The notes beneath the pieces were generated by a model, which was given only the letters and a program-made list of their open reading frames with translations, did not search any database and was not told the DNA's origin. Shown here piece by piece: positions 41,360 through 50,056 of a stretch of DNA of 64,000 bases. Source of the stretch: Nocardia vinacea NBRC 16497 (GTDB taxonomy: Bacteria; Actinomycetota; Actinomycetes; Mycobacteriales; Mycobacteriaceae); assembly GCF_000308835.1 (NCBI RefSeq), contig NZ_BAGN01000182.1, positions 186,001 to 250,000 of the forward strand, written 5' to 3'. Position numbers and translations under genes: made by a program. Position 1 is the first letter of the stretch, and each line of letters opens with the position of its first letter.

Positions 41360-41433
41360 TAGCGGGGACAGGATTTGAACCTGCGACCTCTGGGTTATGA
41401 GCCCAGCGAGCTACCGAGCTGCTCCACCCCGCG
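41360..41433 (-). tRNA. Initiator tRNA-Met (CAT)
   Basis: A 74-base cloverleaf on the minus strand with anticodon CAT in the loop CTCATAA, T-loop GTTCAAATC, and acceptor arms CGCGGGG and CCCCGCT. The C1-U72 mismatch at the end of the acceptor stem and three consecutive G-C pairs in the anticodon stem (GGG/CCC) identify the initiator rather than an elongator tRNA. CCA is not encoded. A strong terminator follows. Confidence 0.97.
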
Positions 41434-41699
41434 TCGGTAAACACAACATTACACACGTCTACGCACGGAAGGCAAATCGCTTATCTTCCAGGGGGTTTGC
41501 CCTGGTCAGCGGGCTGGATGCGGGGTGGCGACGGGTGGGGTGAGGTTACACACAGACGGCCCGAGGGGGCGATAACGGGCATCTGCCGAATCCGGCCACC
41601 GAACCCGACCAAGGGCGGCGGCGAAAGTCGCCCAGAACGCAACAGGCGGGTTGACCAAATGGCTTCAAACGTGATCCGGGCCACTATTTCGTAGTGATC

Positions 41700-42000
41700 C
41701 CGAACACATAACGGTGCTATAACATACCGTCCAGAATCCATTCTTATGGCATTTGCGACCTGCGCAAACACCGGTATACCCGTTATCCGCATCATGCAAT
41801 GGGGAAGTTATCAAGATGTGATCTGCCGAGATTTCTTCGTTACCGTCGAGCCACGGCCCGGATCAAACGTGATGGGCTCGAACTCGAACCGCCGAACACC
41901 GGCGACCCTGTCCCGCGGTTCGAGGATCCCCGACACACCTGGGGGCAGGGACTCGGCTTTCGCATTACCGGGGGCGGTGGGCGCAGGGAGGGAATACAAC
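41700..42000 (+). promoter_or_regulatory. Promoter and structured leader of rpf
   Basis: A TATAAC hexamer at 41718 sits inside an ACGGT/ACCGT inverted repeat (41711-41730) and is a candidate -10. Downstream, CTCGAACCGC (41883-41892) pairs perfectly with GCGGTTCGAG (41915-41924), and an alternative inner hairpin CGCCG/CGGCG (41890-41904) would compete with it. A GGGAGGGA ribosome site precedes ATG 42001. The long leader suggests RNA-level control, but I cannot match it to a known riboswitch. 41434-41699 holds nothing I recognise. Confidence 0.45.
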
Positions 42001-42552
42001 ATGTCGAAGCACCGAAAGCTCAGCACCCGCGCCCTCGGCTATGCCGCTGTCACCGGCGCAATCGTTGCCGTCCCGTTCGGTCTTTCCACCGGCACCGCAA
42101 CCGCCGCCCCGACCCATAATTGGGATGGCGTCGCGCAGTGCGAAAGCGGTGGCAACTGGGGTATCAACACCGGAAACGGCTACTACGGCGGTCTGCAGTT
42201 CTCGCAGAGCACCTGGGCGGCCAACGGTGGCGCCGGTTCCGCCAATAGCGCCAGCAAGGAAGAGCAGATCCGGGTGGCCGAGAATGTGCTCGCCACCCAG
42301 GGTGCGGGCGCCTGGCCGGTCTGCGGTCAGTACCTGCGTGCCGGTGAGTCCGAGCCGAGCGCCCCGGCCGTCGTCGAGCCGGAGCCCGCCGCCCCCGTCG
42401 AAGCCGCCCCTGCCCCGGCCACCAATGTCAAGGCCGCGATCGAGCAGGCCAAGTCCGCGGGCTACCAGCTGGCCAAGCAGAACGGCCTCGAGGGCCAGTA
42501 CCAGCAGCTGCTGGACCAGAACGGTGTACTGATCGACTCGTTCGGTCGCTGA
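42001..42552 (+). CDS. Resuscitation-promoting factor (Rpf) transglycosylase
   Basis: Secreted muralytic enzyme of 183 residues. A signal peptide with a hydrophobic core (AVTGAIVAVPFGLSTGTATAAP) is followed by the ~75-residue Rpf domain, NWDGVAQCESGGNWGINTGNGYYGGLQFSQSTWAANGG, containing the catalytic Glu in CESGGNW, and the second Cys in AWPVCGQYL for the disulfide. A Pro/Ala/Glu linker leads to a short helical tail. Rpf proteins cleave peptidoglycan and stimulate regrowth of dormant actinobacteria. Start ATG 42001 is fixed by GGGAGGGA. It lies at the left end of the conserved block and ends before a shared terminator with the UPF0182 gene. Confidence 0.95.
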   Translation: MSKHRKLSTRALGYAAVTGAIVAVPFGLSTGTATAAPTHNWDGVAQCESGGNWGINTGNGYYGGLQFSQSTWAANGGAGSANSASKEEQIRVAENVLATQGAGAWPVCGQYLRAGESEPSAPAVVEPEPAAPVEAAPAPATNVKAAIEQAKSAGYQLAKQNGLEGQYQQLLDQNGVLIDSFGR

Positions 42553-42607
42553 CGTAAGAATCCGACGTCACTCGGCAACGGCGCCGAGATCGACGTCGGC
42601 TCGACGT

Positions 42608-42658
42608 CGATGAGAACGGCCCCGCCACCCGAAACGGGTGACGGGGCCGTTCTCATCG
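42608..42658. terminator. Bidirectional terminator between rpf and the UPF0182 gene
   Basis: A long stem-loop with a continuous 17-bp arm (from CGATGAGAACGGCC to its complement ending at 42658), one mismatch, then a further 6-bp stem closed by an AAA loop. It serves both convergent genes. Confidence 0.8.
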
Positions 42659-42662
42659 GGGA

Positions 42663-45600
42663 TCAGCGACCGGCGTCCTGATACGCCTTCACCGCAGCGT
42701 CCAGTTCCTCCAGCGCCTTGCCGAAGTCCTGGAAGTTCCCGGACTTCATGGCATTTCGCACAGTTTCGATCTTCTTGCTCAGCTCCGCGGCCGCGGCATC
42801 CTTGGCAGCGGATCCGGTCGCCGGCGGCGGCGTGGTGCCCTGTGTCGGCGGTGTCGTGCCCTGCGTCGGCGGCGTGGTGCCGTGGTCCGACGGCGGGGTG
42901 GTGCCCGGTTTCGGCCTGCTCGCCGGATCACCGCCGAACGGCGTGGCCAGCGAACCCGTCCCCGGCAGCACCTGATTCAGCGCATCGGCCAGGGTGGAGG
43001 CGAAGCCGACCTTCACACTGCCCGCCACATCGCGATAGCTCACCAGTACCCGCAGCAGCTGGGGGAAGGTGGAGCTGCCCGCCCCGGTATTTCGCTCGTT
43101 GTAGAACGGCTCCACATAAAGAATTCCGCCGTCGGCGATCGGCAAGGTCAGCAGATTGCCGTATCTGATCTTGTTCGAGTTCGACAGCAGTGTTTTCTGA
43201 CTGGAGACTTCGGGGGCCGTCGTCATACTGTTCTGCGTTTGCTGCGGACCCTGCGTCTGTGTATCGGTCGGCAATTGCAAGATCGTGAATTTGCCGTAGC
43301 CGTCCGGATCCGAGCGCACCGAAATATAGGCAGACAGGAACTGCCGGTTGTAGCCGACCATGGCGCTGGTCAGATTGAATACCGGCTTATTGTTCGCCGA
43401 CGCATCACCCAGCAGCACGTAATACGGCGGCTGATTGAACGTGCCGCCCTCGGTAGTCGGATCGCTCGGCACCGACCAGAAAGCGTTGTTGGTGAAGAAC
43501 TCTCGCGGATTGTCCACGTGGTACTTGGTCAGCATTTCGCGCTGCACCTTGAACAGATCCTCGGGATAGCGGAAGTGCGCGCGCAGTTCCGGTGAGATCT
43601 CGCTCTCCGGCTTGACCGCGCCAGGGAACACACCGCGCCAGGCCTTCAGCACCGGGTCGGTGGGGTCCACCTCGTAGAGGGTCACCGTGCCGTCGTAGGC
43701 GTCGACGGTGGCCTTCACCGAGTTGCGGATGTAGCTGACCTCCTTGCGCGGCAACAGCCTTCCGGTCTTCTTATCGATGCTGTCCTCGACCGCGCCCTCC
43801 AGCGAGGTGGTCTGCGCGTACGGGTAGTTGTCCAGCGTGGTGTACGCGTCGACAATCCACTGGATCCGGCCGTTGACAACTGCCGGATAGGCATTGCCGT
43901 CGGTGGTCAGCCAGGGCGCGACCTTCTGCACCCGCTCACGCGGACTGCGATTGAAGATGATCTTGGAGTTGTCTCCGATGGCCGAGGAGAACAGCAGATT
44001 GCGCTCGGTGTACTTGGCCGCGAAGGCCAACCGGTTGAACCAGTTCCCGATCGACACGCCACCCTTGCCGTTGTAGGTGAATTGCGCTGTGTCGGAATCG
44101 TATTCGCGCGGCTGCGAACCGTTCACGGCGCCGACGATCGCGTAGTCCGGATTGGACTGCGAGATCAGCTCGCCGTAGTAGACGCGTGGCTGGTCGACCT
44201 TGATCTGCTGCTGGTCGGTCGAGTTGAACAGGTCGCTTACCAGAAAGATCGGATAGCCGCTGTCACTGCTGCCGCCGGTATTGGCGTTGGGGTCCTCGTA
44301 CTGCGGCCGGTTGACCCGGTTGGCGGGCGCCGCGACGAAGCCGTTGCCGTGGGTGTAGACGGTGTGCTTGTTGATCCAGTCGGTCTGATTACCGCTCAGC
44401 GCCGACGGGTGCAGTTCGCGGGCGGCCACGATGTAGTCCTGGGTATCGCCGTTGAGGGTGTAGCGGTCGATATCCAGCGACTCCGGGAAGCCGTAGAAGT
44501 TCTTCAGCTGCTTGAGCTGAGTAAAGGTGGGCGACAAGATATTCGGGTCGAGCAGACGGGCATTGCCGATGGTCGCCGCGTCGACCGGAACTTCCAGCGG
44601 GCTCTTCGAACTGTCGCCCTTGTAGTCCTTGTACTCGATCTTGTCCGAGGTGATGCCGAACGCCTGCCTGGTCGCGGCGATATTGCGTTCGATGTATTCA
44701 CTCTCTTTGTCGGCGGCGTTCGGGCGCACCGAGAACTGCTCGACGACCAGCGGCCATACCGCGCCGACCAGGACCGAGGAGAGCACGAGCAGCGCGGCCG
44801 CCATCGCGGGCACCCGCAGATCGCGCAGCACGATACCGGCGAAGAAGGCGATCGCACAGATCACCGCGATGGACAGCAGGATCAGCTTCGCGGGCAGCAC
44901 GGCGTTGATATCGGTGTAGGAACCACCGGTGAAGGTCGGCTCCTTACGACTGCTCGACAGCAGCTCGTAGCGGTCGAACCAGTAGGCAATCGCCTTGAGC
45001 AGCACGAATATTCCGGCGATCACCGCGAGCTGGATGCGCGCGGGCCTGGTCAGCGTGCCCTCGCGCCCGGTCAGGCGCAGGCCACCGAAGACGTAGTGCG
45101 TCACCAGGCTGGCGAAAAATGCGATGACCACCGCGACGAACAGCCAGTTCAGCACCATCCGGTAGAACGGCAGATCGAAGGCATAGAACCCGACATCGAG
45201 GCCGAACTGCGGATCCTTCTGGCCGAACGAGTCGCCATTGAGGAACAGCTGCACGGTCACCCAATTCGACTGCGCCACCAGGCCGGACAGCACGCCGAGC
45301 ACCAGCGGGATGCCGATGCCGAACAGCTTGAGCCGGCTCATCACCGTGGTGCGGTAGCGGGCGATCGGATCGTTCGGCCCCGCTACCGGCACGAAAACCG
45401 GCCTGGTCCGGTAGGCCAGCAGCAGTGCCAACCAGACGACGAGACCGACGAACAGCGCGACGACGATGAACAACAGGATCCGCGTGCGCAGCACGGTGAG
45501 ATAGACGTTGCGGAAACCGACCTCGCCGAACCACAACCAGTTCGTATAGGTGTCGGTAAACCGCGGTCCCAGCAGCAGCAGCGCCGCCAGAATGATGGCC

Positions 45601-45665
45601 GCCACCAGCAGCACTCGGCTGCGTCGGGACAACGAAGGTAAGCCGGTGGGGGGCCGCATGCCCAC
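42663..45665 (-). CDS. UPF0182 family membrane protein
   Basis: Protein of 1000 residues from GTG 45665, chosen because GGAGAG lies 7 bases upstream. Seven N-terminal transmembrane helices (from SRVLLVAAIILAALLLLGP) are followed by a ~600-residue extracytoplasmic region with family blocks such as YTHGNGFVAAPANRVNRPQ, SGYPIFLVSDLFNS, RVYYGELISQSNPDYAIVG and PYAQTTSLEGAVEDSI. The C terminus has a Pro/Thr/Gly-rich repeat (GTTPPTQGTTPP) and a short helical end. Function is unknown. It begins the stretch syntenic with M. tuberculosis Rv3193c onward. Confidence 0.93.
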   Translation of the reverse strand: MGMRPPTGLPSLSRRSRVLLVAAIILAALLLLGPRFTDTYTNWLWFGEVGFRNVYLTVLRTRILLFIVVALFVGLVVWLALLLAYRTRPVFVPVAGPNDPIARYRTTVMSRLKLFGIGIPLVLGVLSGLVAQSNWVTVQLFLNGDSFGQKDPQFGLDVGFYAFDLPFYRMVLNWLFVAVVIAFFASLVTHYVFGGLRLTGREGTLTRPARIQLAVIAGIFVLLKAIAYWFDRYELLSSSRKEPTFTGGSYTDINAVLPAKLILLSIAVICAIAFFAGIVLRDLRVPAMAAALLVLSSVLVGAVWPLVVEQFSVRPNAADKESEYIERNIAATRQAFGITSDKIEYKDYKGDSSKSPLEVPVDAATIGNARLLDPNILSPTFTQLKQLKNFYGFPESLDIDRYTLNGDTQDYIVAARELHPSALSGNQTDWINKHTVYTHGNGFVAAPANRVNRPQYEDPNANTGGSSDSGYPIFLVSDLFNSTDQQQIKVDQPRVYYGELISQSNPDYAIVGAVNGSQPREYDSDTAQFTYNGKGGVSIGNWFNRLAFAAKYTERNLLFSSAIGDNSKIIFNRSPRERVQKVAPWLTTDGNAYPAVVNGRIQWIVDAYTTLDNYPYAQTTSLEGAVEDSIDKKTGRLLPRKEVSYIRNSVKATVDAYDGTVTLYEVDPTDPVLKAWRGVFPGAVKPESEISPELRAHFRYPEDLFKVQREMLTKYHVDNPREFFTNNAFWSVPSDPTTEGGTFNQPPYYVLLGDASANNKPVFNLTSAMVGYNRQFLSAYISVRSDPDGYGKFTILQLPTDTQTQGPQQTQNSMTTAPEVSSQKTLLSNSNKIRYGNLLTLPIADGGILYVEPFYNERNTGAGSSTFPQLLRVLVSYRDVAGSVKVGFASTLADALNQVLPGTGSLATPFGGDPASRPKPGTTPPSDHGTTPPTQGTTPPTQGTTPPPATGSAAKDAAAAELSKKIETVRNAMKSGNFQDFGKALEELDAAVKAYQDAGR

Positions 45666-45865
45666 GATGCCACTCTCCAAGGTCCGGCGGCGCGCGCACC
45701 GATGTTCTCGGCCGTGACACCGCAGTCCGATGTTGCAGGTGGTCCTAGCGGACCGTCTCGCGCCCACTCTACGGAATCGGGCGGTGACAGGGGCGGCGCC
45801 TTCGGCGCTGTGTGTTCCCAGAGCACGTCTGCCCTCGATACATCCACATGGTTGCTGGTGGAAGG

Positions 45866-46456
45866 ATGTCCAGTGTGACCGCAGACCTGCACGCCGAACT
45901 CGTCCTCGCCCGTTCCGTCCGTGAAGTGGCGGAATTCGTCGATGCCGAGGGTTGGGGCAGACCGCCGCAGATGTTCGCGCTGGTGCCGACCGCCGATCTG
46001 GTCGCGGCCGAGCCCGGGTTGCTCGATCAGCTGGATCAGGGCAGCGAGCTGACTCCCATCGCGCAGGAGTCGTTCCCGGAAGACATCACCGGCGGATCGA
46101 TGGCGCTGGACGAATTCCTCGCAACCACCAGTTGGCCCGAGGCCGTGAGCGGCTGCGTGCTCGTCCAGGAGATCGTCGTGCTGCCGCCGGATGCCGAGAG
46201 CACCCTCGACGATGCGCTCACCCCGCTGCTCGCCGATCACGAGGCCGCCGACGCCGCAGCGCGCGCCGCAGCCGAGACGCATCCGGGGCGGCGCACGGCC
46301 CGGCTGTTCGCCGCGGTACTTCGCACCGGCGCGGATCTGTGCCTGCTGCAGGTCAAGCCCGAGGACGATGTCGACGACTTCGGCGATCTCGACCTGCGCA
46401 CCCATCCGAATCTGGCGCCCAACCTCATCGAGGCACTGCACCACACGATGGAGTGA
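45866..46456 (+). CDS. PPA1309-family protein
   Basis: Acidic cytoplasmic protein of about 196 residues matching the actinobacterial PPA1309 family: LVLARSVREVAEFVDAEGWGRPPQMFALVPTADL near the start, then DITGGSMALDEFLATTSWPEAVSGCVLVQEIVVLPP and the C-terminal DDFGDLDLRTHPNLAPNLIEALHHTM. No function is known and no catalytic motif is evident. GGAAGG lies 9 bases before a GTG at 45875 and immediately before ATG 45866, so the start may be either. It sits between the UPF0182 and PDZ-protease genes on the opposite strand, with one base between its stop and the convergent PDZ gene. Confidence 0.8.
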   Translation: MSSVTADLHAELVLARSVREVAEFVDAEGWGRPPQMFALVPTADLVAAEPGLLDQLDQGSELTPIAQESFPEDITGGSMALDEFLATTSWPEAVSGCVLVQEIVVLPPDAESTLDDALTPLLADHEAADAAARAAAETHPGRRTARLFAAVLRTGADLCLLQVKPEDDVDDFGDLDLRTHPNLAPNLIEALHHTME

Positions 46457-47482
46457 TCAGCCGCAGGAGACGGTCTCCCGACCAGCGTTGATGTCGTTGA
46501 GGGATTGCACCGCGCCGCTGAGGTTTTCGACCTTCACCAGGCGCAGGCCATCGGGTGTGCGCTGTTTGGCCTCATTGCAGTTGGCGGCCGGAACCAGGAA
46601 GGTCTCCGCACCGGCATCGCGCGCGGCCATCATCTTGTACTGGATGCCGCCGATCGGGCCGACCTTGCCGTCCTGATCGATGGTTCCGGTCCCGGCGACG
46701 AACTTGCCACCGTCCAGTTCACCGGGCGTGAGCTTATCGATCAGCGCGAGGCTGAACATCAGACCGGCCGACGGCCCACCGATATCGGCGAGATTGAACG
46801 AGACCTCCATCGGCGGGCGCGCACCCTCGGTCGGGGTCAGGCCGAGGTAGCCCTTGTTCGCGTCGTCGGGGCGGGCGGCCAGGGTAATGGTCGCGGTTTG
46901 TTCGGTGTTCGCACGCCGGTAGGTCACGGTGATCTGCGCGCCTGGCGCCTGTGCGGACACCGCGGCGACGACATCCTTGGGCGCCGTCATCGGTGCGCCG
47001 TTGATGCTGACCAGTTCGTCACCCGCGCGCAGCGTCTCCTTGGCCGGGCCGTCGTCGGAGACCTTGCGCACCAGCACGACCGTCGGCAGGTTCAGGAAGT
47101 GCAGCGCCGCCACCTCGGCGTTGCCCTCGGAATCCTTGAAGTCCTGCTGGTTGGACTTATCGATCTCCTCGCGCGGGACGCCGGGCGGGTACACCTCGGC
47201 GCGCGGAACCAGTCCGTGCTCACCGCTGACCCAGAACCCGAACGCCTCGAAGATGTTGAGTCCGTCGCGCACCGAGACCGTCGTCATATTCAGATGACCG
47301 GTCACCGGGTCCAATTCGGCGCCGCGGACGTCGACGACCTGCTTGCCGTCGACCGAGCCGAGGGTATTGAACGTGGGTCCCGGCCCCAGTGCGACGAAGG
47401 GCACAGTGAGCAGACTGCCCACCACACCGAGGACGAGCACCGGGATCAGGGCGGCCACCAGGGTCAGGATCCGACGATTCAC
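46457..47482 (-). CDS. PDZ-domain Lon-like (S16) membrane protease, YlbL type
   Basis: Protein of 341 residues. An N-terminal transmembrane anchor (NRRILTLVAALIPVLVLGVVG) is followed by a PDZ domain (LVRKVSDDGPAKETLRAGDELVSINGAPMTAPKDVV) and a Lon-type protease domain with the catalytic Ser in DIGGPSAGLMFSLALID and Lys in GGIQYKMMAARDAGAETFLVP. GTG 47482 is chosen because the product then matches the length and N terminus of Rv3194c as I recall it. It is predicted to act on the outer face of the membrane; substrates are unknown. It is divergent from the zinc-protease-like gene (127 bp). Confidence 0.92.
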   Translation of the reverse strand: MNRRILTLVAALIPVLVLGVVGSLLTVPFVALGPGPTFNTLGSVDGKQVVDVRGAELDPVTGHLNMTTVSVRDGLNIFEAFGFWVSGEHGLVPRAEVYPPGVPREEIDKSNQQDFKDSEGNAEVAALHFLNLPTVVLVRKVSDDGPAKETLRAGDELVSINGAPMTAPKDVVAAVSAQAPGAQITVTYRRANTEQTATITLAARPDDANKGYLGLTPTEGARPPMEVSFNLADIGGPSAGLMFSLALIDKLTPGELDGGKFVAGTGTIDQDGKVGPIGGIQYKMMAARDAGAETFLVPAANCNEAKQRTPDGLRLVKVENLSGAVQSLNDINAGRETVSCG

Positions 47483-47609
47483 CTGGACCACAGTAATGAT
47501 CGCCGCCGCGCCGGGTCGTGCGAGGCGCATATTTACCGGCGTACGCGTGCCGGAGATTTCGCGCCGCGCGAACATCGACCCCCTACACCGCACGCGTAAT
47601 GTTTGGGGT

Positions 47610-49019
47610 ATGAGTGACCTCCCCTTCGGATTCTCGAACCGCGATGACGACGACCGCAAGCGCGGCGACGAGCCGAGCGGTGCCGGGGCGAACGATCCGT
47701 TCGGCATCGGCGGGGCAGGCGCGGGCGGTTTCGATCCGGCCCAGCTCGGACAGATGCTCACCTCACTCGGCCAGATGCTCAGCGGGATGGGACAGCCGGG
47801 TCCGGCGCAGTCCGGCCCGGTCAACTACGACGTGGCCAAGCGATTGGCCCGCCAGCAGCTCGGCTCGAGTGTGACGCCGGTTTCCGAAAGCACGGTCAAG
47901 GCCGTGGCCGATGCCGCGCACCTGGCCGAGCTGTGGCTGGATGGCGCGACCACATTGCCCGCGGGCGCCACCAGAACCGCGGCCTGGACCGCCAACGACT
48001 GGATCGAGGAAACGCTGCCGACCTGGAAGCGGCTGTGTGATCCGGTGGCCGAGCAGATCTCCGGCATGTGGACGGCGCAGTTGCCGGAGGAAGCTCGCGA
48101 GTTCGCCGGTCCGATGGTCGGCATGCTCGGGCAGATGGGCGGACTCGCCTTCGGCTCCCAGCTCGGGCAGGCCCTCGGCCAACTCGCCAAGGAGGTGCTG
48201 ACCTCCACCGATATCGGGCTGCCGCTCGGCCCGACCGGCACCGCGGCGCTGCTGCCCGCGGCCATTTCGGAGTTCAGCGCCGGACTCGAGCAGCCGGAAA
48301 GCGAGATCCTGGTCTTCCTCGCGGCCCGCGAGGCCGCCCACCAGCGCCTGTTCGGACATGTGCCGTGGCTGCGTCAGCAGGTGCTCGGCGCGGTCGAGGA
48401 CTATGCGCGCGGCATCAAGATGGATTTCTCCGCACTGGAGTCGGCGGCCCAGAATATCGACCCGATGTCGCTGACCGATCCCTCGAAACTCGAGGAGATC
48501 CTGTCCCAGGGCGCGTTCGAACCGCAGACCACCCCGGAACAGAAGCAGGCCCTGGAGCGGCTGGAAACGCTGCTGGCCCTGATCGAGGGCTGGGTGCAGG
48601 TCGTGGTCACCCAGGCGATCGGTGACCGCCTGCCGGGAGCGGGCGCACTCGCCGAGACCCTGATCCGCCGCCGTGCCACCGGCGGTCCGGCCGAGCAGAC
48701 CTTCGCGACGCTGGTCGGACTCGAGCTGCGACCCCGCAAGCTGCGCGAGGCGGCGGCGCTGTGGCGGCGGCTCACAGCCGATGCGGGCATCGACGCGAGG
48801 GACGCCATCTGGGCACATCCGGATCTGCTGCCGGATTCCAATGATCTGGACTCCCCCGCAGGCTTCATCGATTCGGTGATCGGCGGCGGCGTGGACGCCT
48901 TCGACGATCCGCTGGCCCAGTTGGCCGAAACCGAGGCGCGTGAGAAGGCCGAACGCGAGGCCGCGAAGGGTGATGGTGAATCCGGCCCGAACCTCGGCAA
49001 GGACACCGACGCGTCCTGA
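47610..49019 (+). CDS. Zinc-dependent metalloprotease-like protein (DUF2342 family)
   Basis: Protein of 469 residues of the actinobacterial DUF2342 family (Rv3195-like). A Gly/Pro-rich N terminus (DEPSGAGANDPFGIGGAGAGG) is followed by the conserved GGLAFGSQLGQALGQLAKEVLTSTDIG and the putative metal-binding helix AAREAAHQRLFGHVPWL, where the usual HExxH is replaced by an AHxxLFxH pattern. Peptidase activity is inferred from family annotation, not shown here. Start ATG 47610 gives the family-typical MSDLPFGFS N terminus; the longer upstream frame overlaps the divergent PDZ gene. It opens the plus-strand run toward the ABC1 kinase gene. Confidence 0.85.
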   Translation: MSDLPFGFSNRDDDDRKRGDEPSGAGANDPFGIGGAGAGGFDPAQLGQMLTSLGQMLSGMGQPGPAQSGPVNYDVAKRLARQQLGSSVTPVSESTVKAVADAAHLAELWLDGATTLPAGATRTAAWTANDWIEETLPTWKRLCDPVAEQISGMWTAQLPEEAREFAGPMVGMLGQMGGLAFGSQLGQALGQLAKEVLTSTDIGLPLGPTGTAALLPAAISEFSAGLEQPESEILVFLAAREAAHQRLFGHVPWLRQQVLGAVEDYARGIKMDFSALESAAQNIDPMSLTDPSKLEEILSQGAFEPQTTPEQKQALERLETLLALIEGWVQVVVTQAIGDRLPGAGALAETLIRRRATGGPAEQTFATLVGLELRPRKLREAAALWRRLTADAGIDARDAIWAHPDLLPDSNDLDSPAGFIDSVIGGGVDAFDDPLAQLAETEAREKAEREAAKGDGESGPNLGKDTDAS

Positions 49020-49106
49020 GACTGTCCTGTTGATAAGCGCGAATTCCTGTGGATTACTGCAGGTTTCGCGCTGATTCGCCGATGACCCGATCCGCATACT
49101 GCTGCC

Positions 49107-49973
49107 ATGACGACGAGGCGGATGTGCGGGCCGATGCTGGCGCCGCCAGTGACGGTATTGGTGCGGTCCTCCGGGGTCGTGCAGTTGGGGTGGGATCCGG
49201 AGCGGGCGCTGCTACTCGATCGGACCGCATTGGATACCGATACCGTGCTGGCGTTTCTGCGGCTGCTGGACGGCATGCACAGTCGCCCGCAGATCATCTG
49301 GCGGGCCGGGGAATGCGGGATCGAACCCGAGGACGCGGCGGAGCTGCTGAATCGCATCGGTGACGCAGGGCTGCTGCTGCATCCGGATCCGCGGCTGGGG
49401 CGGGTGCGTTCGGTGCGGGTGCACGGGCTCGGGCCGCTCTCGGATGCGGTCGCGACCGGATTGCGCCGGCTCGGACTGCGCCCGATCCGGTCGCGCGGCT
49501 ACCGCGGCGACGGTTCGGTGCTGGATTGGCACGGCGAACTCGTGGTGCTGGCCGATTCGCTCGTCATCGAACCACGCCTGGCCAATGAGCTGGTGCTGCA
49601 CGGGATTCCGCATCTGCAGGTCCGGATTCGCGATGGCAACAAGGGTATCGTCGGGCCACTGGTCTTTCCCGGCCTGACGAGCTGCCTGCGCTGCCTCGAC
49701 CTGACCCGCTGCGAGTACGACCCGGAGTGGCCACAGCTGGCAAGCCAATTGCTCGGTCGGGTCGGGCACGCATCACCTGCCGGGATCCTGGCAACGGCGG
49801 CTTTGCTGCTCGGCGAACTCGAAGCGATCATGCACTGTTCCCCCGAGCGTCAACTCGACACCATAAACACCACGATCGAACTCGAACTCGATACGCACCG
49901 GATCTCGCGCCGGGAATGGCCGCAGCACGACGGCTGCGGATGCCGCCGTATTTTCGCTGGTAGCGCCGGATGA
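49107..49973 (+). CDS. ThiF/cyclodehydratase-like protein (Rv3196 type)
   Basis: Protein of 288 residues related to Rv3196 and to the ThiF/E1-like or cyclodehydratase-partner proteins of peptide-modifying systems. The N terminus resembles a peptide-recognition wing (LAPPVTVLVRSSGVVQLGWDPERALLL, DAAELLNRIGDAGLLLHPD). The C-terminal half has a zinc site of two Cys pairs, CLRC in LTSCLRCLDLTRC and CGC in HDGCGCRR. An ATP-binding GxGxxG is not evident. No precursor peptide or partner cyclase is visible nearby. It ends with ATGA overlap with a longer form of the ABC1 kinase gene, suggesting one transcript with DUF2342. Confidence 0.75.
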   Translation: MTTRRMCGPMLAPPVTVLVRSSGVVQLGWDPERALLLDRTALDTDTVLAFLRLLDGMHSRPQIIWRAGECGIEPEDAAELLNRIGDAGLLLHPDPRLGRVRSVRVHGLGPLSDAVATGLRRLGLRPIRSRGYRGDGSVLDWHGELVVLADSLVIEPRLANELVLHGIPHLQVRIRDGNKGIVGPLVFPGLTSCLRCLDLTRCEYDPEWPQLASQLLGRVGHASPAGILATAALLLGELEAIMHCSPERQLDTINTTIELELDTHRISRREWPQHDGCGCRRIFAGSAG

Positions 49974-50056
49974 GAGTGTCCATTCTTACAGTCCGCCAAG
50001 CAGAGACATCAAGATTGGCGTGGCGATTGCACGGGTCCGTCCGCCATGATGGGTAC

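Noticed and set aside
41830..42000. c-di-AMP (ydaO-yuaA) riboswitch before rpf
   Set aside because: Rpf genes often have one, but the conserved 3' block of that riboswitch (around GACAGCTAACC) is not present and I could not place the core helices. Kept only as an unassigned structured leader.
44082..45641. 519-codon plus-strand frame within the UPF0182 gene
   Set aside because: It is antisense to a clearly conserved membrane protein; its composition (Arg, Gln, His, Glu) is typical of antisense translation.
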